From assembly GCA_029891345.1 (NCBI GenBank), contig CM057000.1:134505663-134569662 (forward strand): a stretch of DNA of 64,000 nucleotides, written 5' to 3'. Under the pieces are notes generated by a model. The model ran no database searches, had not been told where the DNA came from, and saw only the letters and a list, made by a program, of their open reading frames with translations. Both the position numbers and the translations under genes were made by a program. Source of the stretch: Dryococelus australis. Taxonomy: Eukaryota; Arthropoda; Insecta; Phasmatodea; Phasmatidae. Positions 11,540-23,700 of the stretch are shown one piece after another; position 1 is the first letter of the stretch, and each line of letters opens with the position of its first letter.

Positions 11540-11965
11540 TACAAGCAGCTGTTTCACCTCTGTACTACTGACTTCTCTGTGCTCGGGGCAAGCATGCCGC
11601 TCAACACAACCTTCGAGGCAGAGAAGGGAAAAGAGCCTCAGAAGATCGCTAGGGGCCGCTGATGCAGGACGAGGGGACGTCAACTATGCGGGCAATGAGT
11701 GTAGGAGGCCCGCAAACAGCCTCTTTGAGCCTCTTCAGAGGGGAAGGTATTCAAGACAGGCGGAGTGGCCTCTCCCGCGGCGTCGGCTTCTTATCAGGGC
11801 CGGGCCATCTCCACCAGCCTTTTGAGGGTATTAACATTCTCCTGCCGGACGCCGCCCCACTTAAAACAGATACGAGCCGCGCCGCTCTGTCACCTCTTCC
11901 TACCAACCCCTTATAAACCGGCGCCAAAATTTACCCCACGTCACGTGGCTTGAAGGACATTTCAG
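11540..11965. other. GC- and CpG-richer segment without a recognisable gene
   Basis: This stretch is clearly richer in GC and CpG than its surroundings and ends with CTTATAAACCGGCGCC. That could be a promoter-like TATA box or an undated repeat. Overlapping frames are open in several phases, as expected in GC-rich DNA, and show no family motifs. Confidence 0.3.
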
Positions 11966-11969
11966 TCCT

Positions 11970-13040
11970 GCGCTGGGATTCTGTAACTATCTTTCACCTC
12001 GTTTCGATCGAGATCGTCTTCAATTTCGATCGAAATAAAAATGCAATTCTGTAACTTGTTTTTCTTTCATTTCGATCGATTTCCGGCATTTCGATCGAGT
12101 TCTTATTATGATCGAAAATATTAGTCGTTTTCAACATGGCGGAGGGTTATAAGACCCGTATTTGATTAAGATTTAAAGATTTCAATTTGTATGGGGCTGC
12201 ATATTCACACATTTTTGTTAAGAGAATGTATTTATGAATATGGAACACAGTATATACGATTATATTGTGATTCTGCACACAGATTCGTTTCACAAAATAT
12301 CCTGTAATTCGTATACATCAGTAATAGTTGCGTTGCTGCTCATAGATAGCGCCAAAATAATAAATTATATTCTTTACTCTAAACTTTTATTTTTTATCGT
12401 ATATGAGTGTAAATTATTAAGATGGGTAATTATTAATTCACAAAACATTACACGTATTACGCTAGTATATTTACAATACATCAAAATATTTTTACAAAAT
12501 CGTACCATTGCTCATATTTTGTATTTTGTCTATTCGTTCAAGCAGCACTAAATTAACTATTTTATAGGTGCTGCAGGTGTATTGCTAATAATTTATATAC
12601 CGACTGCGCTGTCAGATTAATATTTAAATGAGAGGGTAGTTACAGATTACGAATCAAATTAAACACACACGTTGTAAGCAACGTTCTTTGGTAAAAAAAT
12701 ATATTTATTAAATGTTAAGCATAAAATACGTGCTTACTCTCTGTTCTAAACAGTTACTACTTACCTCAACACTTAAAATATAAGAAAATAATAGTGTACA
12801 TACAAATAATTGGTAAAGAATCTAAATTCTGATTGGTAACTGGTTGCCAAGATAATGCACTTTCATTTTCTCCAATGGCCATCCAATGTTGCCACTTAGT
12901 CATTAGAGAAAGCGATCGAAATTCCTTGTACCTTATCGATAGACTTGAAAAAAGTTACAGAATCGCTATCTCACAAACCGATTGAAATGGAACTCTATCG
13001 TAATCGAGACGAGAAGTTGAGTGAGAGACTCCAAGCGCTG
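11970..13040. mobile_element. Non-autonomous DNA transposon with ~135-bp TIRs
   Basis: The left 135 bp (GCGCTGGGATTCTGTAAC..., CCTCGTTTCGATCGAGATCG, GCAATTCTGTAACTTG, CATTTCGATCG) align with the reverse complement of the right 135 bp (AGCGCTTGGAGTCTC..., CTCGATTACGATAGAG, GCGATTCTGTAACTTT, AATTTCGATCG). The TIRs are built of short TTCGATCG- and ATTCTGTAAC-type repeats. The ~800-bp AT-rich interior has no convincing coding frame. Superfamily not identified; no clear target duplication. Confidence 0.65.
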
Positions 13041-13164
13041 ACCGGCGCGGCAGTTCCCGGTGTGCGGAGCATGTGTTTTGACCCGTCGATGCTATAGTAC
13101 ATTCACGGCTACGTCAAACTTTTCGGCAGCCCTGCCAAAGTTCAACTCCCAGAATATTTCTCCG

Positions 13165-14110
13165 TGTCGTACAATATTATGTTACACCGAAGCAATTACA
13201 CGCCGTATTCGAGTGCACTCAGTGTAATAACATTCTGCATAAAAATTATTTATTACCAGGCATTAACAACTCACCTGTTTTATCACTGTTTTTATTCGTA
13301 TAAATTATAAATGAAATATTATAATTTACAGAAGAAATGTAATTAAAATTTTAATTTAACCGAAAATAACTTACTTTAACGTTGACAAAGTTGTAAAACA
13401 CTTGTGATAAGTGGTATATTTAGGAAAATAACTAAACACACCACACATGGGTTGATTATTCAAAGGTTTGATTCAAAACATGTGAAGAAACCGGGAATCG
13501 ACTATATAGTTCATTATCCACTATCAGCCACTTTCAACTTTCCTGAAGCTCATCTAGTTCTACTTCCATAATATTCTTCCGCCTGATGCAAACAAAGCTT
13601 AGCCGAGTCACTGCAACTTTTATTACATGTTGGGAAGATCGATGTTAAAAGTTTTGCAAACCAAAAATTTTCGCTTCTAAGTAAGCGCTAGTTTCGGCAA
13701 CGTACCAGATTTTTTCTTTTTTTTTTTACGTTAAATAACAGTATAATTATAATAATCATATATCATAGTAACTAAGTGAAATTTTTATTTGTTATTATTC
13801 ACGTAACTTGAAATTTTAATTATAAGTAACCTTGGGGAACACTGCGCACCTAGCGGGGGAAATCTCCCGTATGCCAAACTCTCCCATAGGAAATAAAGTT
13901 TAGTTTATAACCTGAGTACATTAATTCTTAACCGAATGCAGAAAACTGCACCAAAGGAACAACGCGCCCCATTCGTGCGCAGTCAGTGTAATAATATTTT
14001 GAATAAGAACGATTTATTCGTAGGCATTACCACCACGCCTGTTTCGTCGCTGTTTTTATTCATATTAAATATAAATATAATTGAATGGATGTAAATACAA
14101 TTTAAGTTAA
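13165..14110 (+). repeat. Dispersed repeat R, modules B-C-B'
   Basis: Module B at 13165-13495 (GTGCACTCAGTGTAATAACAT, CAAAGGTTTGATTCAAAAC), module C at 13550-13640 (TACTTCCATAATATTCTTCC, GATGCAAACAAAGCTTAG), and a second, shorter B at 13945-14110 (GTGCGCAGTCAGTGTAATAA, AGGCATTACCACCACG). Together with module A at 14215, this is the order expected from a tandem C-A-B array that has lost pieces. Confidence 0.55.
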
Positions 14111-14132
14111 ACGAAAAAAGAGATACTTTTTA

Positions 14133-14216
14133 TGTGTCTTGTGTTAGATGAGTAGGGTGGATCCCCCTGGTTTTTGTGTCTTGTGTTAGATGAGTAGGGT
14201 GGATCCCCCTGGTTTT
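14133..14216 (+). repeat. Perfect 42-bp tandem duplication
   Basis: The unit TGTGTCTTGTGTTAGATGAG... occurs twice without a mismatch and ends in GGATCCCCCTGG plus T's. As 42 is a multiple of three, an open frame on the - strand reads it as a doubled 14-residue block, but nothing suggests real coding. The lack of mismatches points to a recent event or an assembly artefact. Confidence 0.9.
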
Positions 14217-14680
14217 TGTGAAATAATTGTTTGTGCGAATACACGTATCTCGGTAAATAAATGTTCTGCAGATACGACCTTTCGTCAGAACAGATAAAAA
14301 ACAATTATCTATGGCCCTATTTTTTTTACTTTTGTTATATTAAGTGCATTCTCGGAGAAAAAAAATTCGTGAAAATGGTCAAATATCGCATTTTTAAAGC
14401 TTGCCTATGCAGTTTCCTTAAGCGGGATGAGAAAAGTACTAAGATACGGGCGTAGTTTAATATGTTGGCTTTCATCACGTGTAATAAATCCCTATGTTTG
14501 CAAGATCTAATTAGCACAGTACAGAGACAATGACGGAAACACTGCACGCCTTGCACGTAGGAGCGATAAGGCCCTAGGCGTGCGTGTTAGTGTCGCCCGT
14601 ATTGCTCCCTCACTTCTTGACCTTGGACGGTGAAGCGGGGTAGAAAGGGTGTCTGTCCCTCTCTTAACACAATTATAAAA
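14215..14680 (+). repeat. Dispersed repeat R, module A
   Basis: Blocks ATCTCGGTAAATAAATGTTC, AATGGTCAAATATCGCATTT, AAGCTTGCCTATGCAGTTTC, CACTGCACGCCTTGCACGTAG and CCTCACTTCTTGACCTTGG recur in the copies at 34485 and 59648. Preceded here by module B-type sequence (13945-14110). Confidence 0.65.
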
Positions 14681-15499
14681 CGTTTGTGATACATGAGAAA
14701 AATAGGACACACGAAGATTTCCGTACAGGGGCTGGTTTTTCAATGGTTTGTTGTAAAAAGTGAGTTTTACGTTGTACCGTGTTTCAGATCGCGTTTTAGC
14801 GATTGTGATCGCCGTCCCTTGCCATTATCCCTTTCTTTTTCTTCGACGCAAAAATTTGCGTCAGCAGTTGGCAACGCTTTTATGGTAAAATAACTCTTTT
14901 TTTTTTTTAAATAATAATCGAAGCAAATTTCTGGCTTCAAATTTTTAAAAGCCTTATGATCAACACGTCCGCAAATAAGAAAATGATTACAAATACACAC
15001 GCTACAATGAGTGATCAGACGCCCTGCTTTTCGCAGGGCAGTAAAAAAAAAAAAAAAGTCCTGCGGGATGCTGAAGGCCAAATAAAATCATGAAAATGTT
15101 CTTCTTTAACGAAATGTCTTACGAAAAGCCCTGATTTCTATTCATAAACAATGAATAGAATATCTATGTTATTTTCACATGCTGCGAATTTCATGAAATG
15201 ATTTTAACAAAACAACTTTTTGCTGCTCGCCATTCACTCAAATGAAAAATATATTTGAAATTAATATGAAAGTATAACTGTTCCTTCTGCCGATTTATGT
15301 TATAATTAAAGTGTGATAGTAATTCTGATTTATATTAAGATATTTGAGTGTAGGCCTGCTGTTTTAAATTTTTTTAACCACTTTAGCCTGTATTTATAAT
15401 ACTGAAACGCCTGTTAGTAGATCACATTCATTTTATTATGAATCACGTTTCTTATCACTTATGTCCTGCTTCATGTACAGTGTTAACAAACCTGGCCTG

Positions 15500-15565
15500 C
15501 CTAAATTACTAACGTCTGGTAAAATTACTAACGTCTGCCTAAATTACTAACGTCTGGTAAAATTT
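15500..15565 (+). repeat. Short tandem repeat of AAATTACTAACGTCTG
   Basis: Three copies of AAATTACTAACGTCTG lie in a row with alternating GT and CCT spacers. Confidence 0.85.
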
Positions 15566-16419
15566 TGAATTGTGTTCATACTTCACAAAGTTGAGAATTC
15601 TGATGTTTGATATTTTTCGAATAATGTTACACTTGTTACCGATAACCATAGTGTATACAGACTAACAATTTCAGTGTAATTATAAAATTCGAAGTAAAAA
15701 TTGGGAGTTTTTGAGAAGATGCGGTGTTTTGAAGCAATGCAATTTTGGGAGACGTGAAATTTTTCTCAAACAACACAATCCAACGATCAACATTACAAAT
15801 TGCACATACTTAAAATTTTGAATAGTTTATAATTTAAAATAACTAGTCAGTTAAAATACGCAAATATAACAGTTCCGCAACAAAGTGAAATCGAAAATGT
15901 AATCATATTCTGCCTTCAGTTCGAAGGTTACGAAGCTCAGTTACTCACTATAGTATACTTAAACCTTCACACATCTGTTAGAAATAATTGTGATATATTT
16001 TGCATCGTTGATTAAACGTTTGCGTGTTTCTGATAGTACACAGATTCGCGTTACGATTTTGTGCGTTTCCCCCCAATTGAATTTAATTTTACACGATTTT
16101 CGTTTATGTTCGTTCGTTTTTAGAAAAAATATTCCTCGCGTGGAATGAACCAGATACGTATGGTATACACGGCGACTTATAATTATTAATTACTCATTAT
16201 GACAACAAATACCTTTTTTTTTTTCTCAGAACACGTAGTGACGTGCGGTGACATGTTGCAAGGTAAGCTGGTGCTTGCTCACTGCTGTACATTCTCGGTG
16301 CACGCAGCAGGAGCCAGTGACCAGTGTGGATCCATGGGGAAATTGAATATATTCCGACCACTCACAAGCGAGCAGCAAGGAGTCCGTTACACGCGTCCTG
16401 TGGCGTCAGCTGCCGAGCT

Positions 16420-16760
16420 ACGTTTCAGCGGCTGAAGTGTAAACTGTAGTCTGTTCGCGGTTTCTTAGCACTTTTTTAAATCAAACCTTTGAAAAATTAC
16501 CGCATGTACGACTGTGTTTAATAATTTCCTAAATATGCCATGTATCCCAAACGTTTCATACATCTGTTAACATGGAAGTATCTTATTTTTCATAAAGATG
16601 AATTTTTATCTGTAGTTTATTTATAAATTATAATAATTCATTTATAATAAATACGAGGAAAAACAGTGGGAAATTAAGTGCGTTGGTAGCATCTAGTAAG
16701 AAATAGTTCCCATGCAACATATCATTACAACTTAGTGCGCATGAATTCGCTGCACTGTCC
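16420..16760 (+). repeat. Dispersed repeat related to 9100-9720
   Basis: Same collinear blocks as the 9100 copy (AATCAAACCTTTGAAAA, TTGGTAGCATCTAGTAAGAAAT). It is shorter, so the 9100 copy carries extra sequence or this one has deletions. Confidence 0.45.
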
Positions 16761-16824
16761 TCTGGTGTAATTTGCTAGACTCGGCTAAGCTTTGTTTGTG
16801 TGAGCCGCAGGAATATCCAGGCAG

Positions 16825-16872
16825 TAGAACTTCAGCAGGGCTTCAGAGAAGGGTGAGGTAACCGTGAATGGA
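16825..16872. mobile_element. MITE family A, right-end fragment
   Basis: AGCAGGGCTTCAGAGAAGGG followed by GGTAACCGTGAATGG matches the last ~45 bp of family A with substitutions. This is a short, low-information match. Confidence 0.4.
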
Positions 16873-16876
16873 TTAT

Positions 16877-19300
16877 AGCAAGGGACAGGGCATTGCGCAG
16901 AGCTACAGTTCAACACACTGTAATGCTCAGACAAGACAATAAAATAACTTGACTTTAGCGAGGTAGTAATTTGTTAGGAAATAATGTAGTTTAGACGTAT
17001 TATTCAATCGGTAAAGGAATATAAAAACCTATGTTTTCTTTAGAAATAATATATTCAAATAAATACTATTTACTACTTCTTATTCATTTCTCATACAATA
17101 TATCATCTGACCATGAACAGTTTCGTAAGAATACCCTCTTTTATTTTGATACGCACGCATTCATTACGTATACTATTTTTGTTTATCGTGAACCAAGTGT
17201 AAGGATTATTCTGCTTAAGCAGACAACAAAACGAGATTACTTATGGGATAGTTTGGCATCGGAAAAACTTCCCACCACTTGAAAGATGGCGGTAAATTCA
17301 GCAATCTTCTTATCTGCATGTAGGAGATTGTGCTTGGCCCAGATAGGGATAGTGATAGTGATAGTGAGTCCCAGCCAAACTATTAAGTGTTGACTTTACT
17401 TTGTAACTGTTATACACGAACTCCAATGGTACTTACAAGAGTAAACAATAAAATTACATATTTGTTTGGCATTGAGCGTTCATAAAGAAGCTCACTTTAG
17501 TGAAAAAAATTAGGAATTTAATTTGTTTAAAGGGTCTTTTAGACTCAGTTGTAACAGTAACATAAAGTAATTTCCGTAAGCGAACGTTTTGCTATATCCC
17601 AGATTTAGGACTGATTAACACAACAAGTTGACGTACTTCGTTAAATTTTCTTTCTAGCGAGCTGAACAAAGTTTATTTTTTATATAGGTTCTAACGAAAT
17701 ACAAAACCGGAAGATTTTAGGACTTCACAATTATATTTTTCAGGAGCAAAGCGGATAATATCTGGTATACATGCAGCATTAGTGCTACAAGAGGGCGAAA
17801 ATTTTTTATTTAACCAAACTATAAACACTGAGCTTCCCAACGTGTGTAGCTCAAACCTCAGCTAAGATATATACCGTTCACCATTATCTAAGCATTTTTG
17901 AATTTGAAAAAAAATACCTAGGGTCTTTATATGTTTGTGTTGTAACGAAACAGACTAAAATACTTGTGATAAAGTGGGCAGCGAATCAGTTCCAAGTATT
18001 CATAGAAATAAAGATATGCACCCAAGAAATAGTGAAATATAAAAATACAGTACTAGAAACTCAGTTAAAATTAAAGCAATAACACAATACAAGGATTAAT
18101 GTACGCCAGAATGAAGTTGTATAACAAATTACCACTAGGTTTGACCAATGTTACAGCTTAGCTTAATAATTAAAAAAAAAAAAAAAAGTTTTAAATGGTA
18201 CTGTTCCAGTACCCTTCCTACAATTTCAAGGAATTCTTTGAGCCTATTAAAGAAAAAAATGTAATGATTTACGGATTACATAAATCAAAAATTGCATGTG
18301 CATTTTTGAAATTCTTGTAATGATCTGGCTCATGACATACAAATACGGTTTATAACCACATTTTTGTATTTGCCTTGTATTATTACTGTATACAAGCATT
18401 ATCATAATAAATAGCCATGTATAAATTGTTTTAATTAATGTACAATATATTGCATGATGCTGATAAATGTATGGGAGTGTATTTAAAGATTGTATTTACT
18501 TCTTGATGCATTCCATATACCGGAGCACTGGCTCCATGTGGGATCGAAGGATCAAAACTGAATAGGCGAATGAATGATAATAAACGTTTCAAAGATGCGT
18601 TGTTAAAATTTAAGGACGCTGAATGTTTTAAATATATTTCCTGTTTATTTTGAGAAACAAGTGTGATAATCAGGATAATGGCAATATATTAGGTTGAAAA
18701 CAATTTCACATTTACGCTTGTCGTATGATTAAAGTGAGGGCTATTCTACGTATAGCGGAAGGACATAAAATAGAAGATAATTAAATCTTAAGAAGGACTT
18801 TTAACAGTCCTAACAATATACCTTGCGAAGGTAAACAAAAATGTTATATTTGTTTATACGAAATTTTAGAACTTCAGAAAAATCAATTCGTCTAGCTTCT
18901 TAAAAGAAAAACAAATGGTGTGCTCTTTTTAATTTTTTTCTGTCCCGCTTCACGGTACTGCTAGGTATTAACAGAAAATCATTCATTTGTTCACTTACGT
19001 TGCATGCAAACTGTGGAATGACTCGCCAATGAAATTTCAATCGAATCAAAGCAAGCTCAAGTCCACTGTAAGAACATAGTGATAATTTATATAATTATAG
19101 TGGAAATACAGTGTGTAAAATAACAAAGTTGTGTATATAATGTCAGTAAGTTAAGCGTGTTGGGTCGAACGATTTAATATTGCTAAGATATTAATTTTTT
19201 TACTTTAATTTCTTCCTGTGATGACACAAACATGTGTTAGGCTGAGCTGTACGAGTGCCAATGAACAAAATAATAATATAAAATAAATACGTAACGTATA
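16877..19300. other. Intergenic, AT-rich
   Basis: Only minor features: a GATAGTGATAGTGATAGTGA run at 17345-17368 and a possible very decayed MITE family A left end at 17872-17935. No gene supported. Confidence 0.5.
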
Positions 19301-19385
19301 TTATTTTAAATCTCTTTCTCTTGACATAAGCAAGTTGTAATGACGAGGTTGAAGACCACGACATTTAGCGGCCTGAGCGGCTCGT

Positions 19386-19614
19386 AACAACTGGGTCAAG
19401 AGAGTGGATAAGGTTGAAACGAGGTGGAAACGGAGCAGCGCTGGAATGCAAGAACGGGGGAAATTGGAGATCCCCGAGAAAACCCGTCCACCAGCTGCAT
19501 CGTCCAGCATGATTCCCCATGTGCAAAAATCTGGGAGCGGCCCCGCCGGGAATCGAACCCGGTTCGTCTTAGTGGGGGAGGCGAGTGTCCTAACCGCTGC
19601 GCCAACGTAGTCCC
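19386..19614 (-). mobile_element. tRNA-derived SINE, near full-length
   Basis: On the - strand the head carries GCGCAGCGGTTAGGAC and the B box GGTTCGATTCC, then the family body (CATGCTGGACGATGCAGC, GGGTTTTCTCGGGGATCTCC, TTGCATTCCAGCGCTGCTCC). The 3' limit is uncertain and no convincing target duplication was found. The tRNA-like head resembles a tRNA gene, but the conserved SINE body downstream shows what it is. It lies 40 bp from an A2 MITE copy that starts at 19655. Confidence 0.8.
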
Positions 19615-19654
19615 GTAGCGATGATGAAAAAGTGGCTCGCCCAAGATAACTATA

Positions 19655-19821
19655 GGCTATTCACGGTAAAGTGAGCATTTTGAGTCCCCAGTTACGTTTT
19701 TCCTATCAGCCATTTTTTATCCTCCCACCACTTTAAAAAAAAAAAATTGCAATGTAAGAAATAAACACAGTGTATATATTTCACCGGACTTGGCGGTTAA
19801 CGTCTAAGGCTACATAACATA
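19655..19821. mobile_element. MITE family A2, left part, interrupted by an LTR-like insertion
   Basis: GGCTATTCACGGTAAAGTGAG and the A2 interior (AATAAACACAGTGTATATATT, CGGTTAACGTCTAAGGCTA) are present. The remaining right part resumes at 20658 (ATTCCAAATGAGAAGTCTTC, CCGTGAATAGCC, ending about 20722). Comparison with the uninterrupted copy at 60350 places the insertion inside its AAATAAATTTATTG stretch. Confidence 0.75.
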
Positions 19822-20657
19822 TGTTGATACATGGACGCCTGAGAGGCGTATCTGAGTTCGTGAGGGATGGAGGTGTTAATAAAAATAAAATAACTAGATT
19901 CAATAATTATATTTATTCCCAATGCTATAAACAGTCAAATGTCTATTATTTACCAGTCTGAGCGCCCTATTAACTCTTATTGTTCTTATTGAGCATAATA
20001 CTTAATCAATCACTCTCTCCATTTAAATTAAAGTATTTATCGCAGCCTTTACTCTTGCTAATGTCCCTTAAAGTGCTTCAATTATTTCCACACGTTTAGT
20101 TAAAACTGTATATTTCCATCGTCCCGAATGTCTTTTCACTCACGCATCCAGTCCACAGTCCCGCAGATCAGTCCCTCTCTTCACTGCACACAAGCTCGCC
20201 GACGCAATCTCGCAGATTGCGGCAGTCGTCCCTTGTCGCTCCGGTATCACCCTACTGACGCTTAAGGTCGCATGAGACGCCAAACTCTCGGCTTTTGACC
20301 ACTCTCCCCTCAGAGGCCTGCATGTGGTATTTACACTTGAGGTAGGTAGCGTCTAGAACTTTCTCGGAAATCCAAGTTGTTATGGGAAAAAGTAACGGTG
20401 ATGATGACGACGTTACTGTGTGGTAAATGGAGAAATATGAGCTTCTCGGAGTCAGCGAGGGGCGAGCTGCGATAAGTTTATCGGTATGTGCGGCGGCGTC
20501 CTTTATAATAGGCCGCTCGCTTTCTGTAACAGATACGTGGCCACCGGCATATCGCTCGCCTGTTCATTCAAAACAATCCTTTGACTTACTGCCGCCACTA
20601 TCGTATAACTTCACATGTATTCGCTCACGCGAGATGCGATGCAGCGAGCGCGTAGCA
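19822..20657. mobile_element. LTR-like fossil (possible solo LTR) nested in a MITE
   Basis: This 836-bp insertion starts TGTTGATAC and ends GCGTAGCA, the TG...CA ends of LTRs. It has no coding sequence, so it may be a solo LTR. ATA flanks both sides, too short to prove a target duplication. Its first ~75 bp recur inverted at 5222-5317. Its second half is GC-rich. It is younger than the MITE it splits. The retroelement clade cannot be named from this window. Confidence 0.5.
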
Positions 20658-20722
20658 ATATTTATTGACTATTATTCCAAATGAGAAGTCTTCAAAAATT
20701 GCTTACTTTTCCGTGAATAGCC
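20658..20722. mobile_element. MITE family A2, right part of the split copy
   Basis: ATTTATTGACTATTATTCC, AATGAGAAGTCTTCAAAAATT and CCGTGAATAGCC align with the last 65 bp of the intact A2 copy at 60350. This completes the element begun at 19655. Confidence 0.75.
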
Positions 20723-23700
20723 TACATGGATAATAACTGTATGGATGTTTACTACTGTCTTCTGAGCTTTTATGTGACCAAGAGACACAAAAAACTCGAA
20801 AAATTTCAAGTGTCGCTGCCAGTAAACGAATCCTAATTTTGCTATGGACAAAATAATATGTACATCTAAATGGAAAACAGTTTCTCAAAACCTATATTTT
20901 GTAATTGAAACACATATTTTATTCATCTAGCTTTGCATAATGTTAAAGGAAATTTAAAAGCTTTATTGTCAAACCGAAACATAAACGTACGTCATTTACA
21001 TTGCGCGTATTAATAAAATATTCGCTGTGCTGGCCCAGTTACGTTATACATATTTAGAATATCTGCGGCTGGTGTAATCACAGTTGCTCTAGTTGCCGAA
21101 TGACTTTATGGCGGTTTAACGATTTCAGTTGTGAAAATCGAATCTTTCCTTGTTCGAATAATCCTCTGTGACTCACACCAGTAGGTTTGTATGAAACACG
21201 GTCATTAAAGGATTCATCTCTTATTCTCCATTACAGAAGTGTTTGGCATCCTATTAACTGATTAATTCAGTGAGACTATAATTATTTTCTACATTTATAA
21301 CATATTACATAGTTTTTTTTTGTTGTGATACGAAATAATTACTTGCGAGGAGTATGAAAATGAAGGAAAATTACTATTTAAAAATGAATGAAAAGGGCCC
21401 ATAAGAATTAAAAATTTGTATTTTTTTTCTGAAATTTTAAAATAGAACAAAATTCATGTTATTAGAATGTTATTAAACTATATATATTTTTAGTTAATTT
21501 GTTATGCCTTTCGCCCTTATTTTGAGATAAAAGTTATAGGCAAAATAGCTGGAAGTTTTACTTTTATCGCAGCAGAAGAAAGATTCGGATTCCAAAGTAA
21601 TTCCAACACGCAGCTCGAGACACTTCAATAAGGACTTAACCGAAGCCAATCTTCTTGCTAAAATAAAACTTTATTGTGATCGCTGGTGGCTCTTTAACTT
21701 CGATCATAAACTCTTAATTTAAATATAACCAGAATAATTTTTAAACGTTTTGTTTATATTCTGAACTCTCTAGTTTACTATATTTGACATATTTTCCAAA
21801 GTAAAATTTTGATTAATTTACGGAATTTGATAGGGTTTTCCCCTAGTAAAATTCAGCTTATCAGGCACCTGGTAGTATTCCAAGTCCATAAAGCTAAGTA
21901 TTTTAAAGACAAAGTAATTGGGAGAGGAAGAGTATATATTTTTTTCGATGTACAACCTCCATTTTATGTAGAGCAAAGCGAATATATTTTTCAGTGGCTA
22001 GAGCCATGTTAAAAGAGTTTAATTACTTTATGACCCGATCAATTTCTACGACGTAAAGTTTTAACTTCAATATCTGCAGTTAGGTTATACAGCTACGCCA
22101 CGGATATTAAATTAAATTCCTTTTCCCGCGCATCTGAGGTTTGAAAATAGTTAGTTCATACTGGAAACGTATTTACACTCGGCGCGATTTATTTTGGCTG
22201 AGATAAAAGCTACTTCATCTCCCGCACTAGACGTGATCGTCATACCGTACACGTCTTCCGCGTCTCCCCATACGCGCGGAATCACGTTTAGCAGAACGAG
22301 AAGCGATTGCAAATCCCAGATAATTTGCATTGCGAATCTTCCTGGGAAATCCCCGTTTTACAATTCAAATTCGCCCTGTAACTTCTTTTATTTATTTATT
22401 TATCTTTTTAATCTAAGCTTCAGGACGGGACTGCTTGGTTACCTATCACGACATCGTTAGTGGTTAATTGCAAATTTACCCAGACACGTTTCCTAGTCCA
22501 CGGAACTCATTACAACCGGGAATTATCATCGCTAAAGTAATTAAATTGAAACAAAATGTCTGCCGTTTTTAAAAAGGAACTAAAACTCCTGGAAACTGGG
22601 TTTGTGTTCACTTACTGGATATACACTGGCAGTATTGTCTGTACCATTCAGTGCTTTAATTGTCGCTATTAGATTTTAACGAGGACGGGAATCGATAGCT
22701 GGGGCATCTGCCCTACGTGGAAAGAATTTTAATGGACAGAGGTTGGTATACATTTGCGTGCAGCTAGAATTCCGTACAGTACGTGTAGTTAACGCGGTTC
22801 TAATTACAATAAAATCTCTTAATCACAATTTGAACGTGATTATTAATAAGCTGGTGTTTCAGAAATGATTAAAAGGAACTCCAACCAATTACAATGAGAA
22901 TAAATTGAAAAAATATTTTCTTGTTCATTGTGTGACCAAACACAGTACGTTCTGAAGTGTGTTCATTTTCCACCGTGTGTAACTTCCGGCTGTTTAATTT
23001 CAAGAGCAGAATTTGTACGATTACCATATTTCATTTAAATGAATAACTGTGACCACCTTCTAATGCAACCATTATGCTGTCATTCTAGGCCTAGCGTTAC
23101 TTGCAAGTATTTCCATGTCATTAAATTTTTTTCACTCAATTTCGGCATTTCAATTACGCACTTCTCTACGTACTGTATTAATATCGTGTTAAATAAGAAA
23201 ATATTATTTTACAATCGCACATTATGTTTTTTTTTTTTTTTTTTGCAAATTTTAATTTGTAATCATCAACAACCACTGAATTGAAATTATTCTTAAAATT
23301 TTCTTTAAAGTTTAGCAACACTTGATAACTGTTACAATGAGATATACAATGTAATAATCATTTTCGCACAATCTGAAAGAATTTATGTTTTGTTTCCACA
23401 CGTCACTTTGTAACATTCCAGTTTTTTTGGGGTTATGTTTACCGTTGATCACAGATATTTTAATTATATATTATTACAGAGCACTAGCTTATGTCGTCAC
23501 TTTCTTTAATATAATTTCCCAATTATATTTTTTTTATATGAGTTAATAGTATAATCTTTGGTTATTTTAATATTTTTCTGTTATCTACCATTTTTTTCCT
23601 AGAGGGTAGTCGGTATTAAATGTTTATTAAACAAAAGTTTTAAATAAAACTATCCTGGGTTTCTCTCGTCTTGCCATCGCTGATTGGCGGAGAGATGAGT

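Noticed and set aside
19540-19614. tRNA gene on the - strand
   Set aside because: The A and B boxes belong to a SINE head; the conserved SINE body follows directly. The same applies at 43100-43178, 38440-38512, 9968-10040 and 51412-51490.
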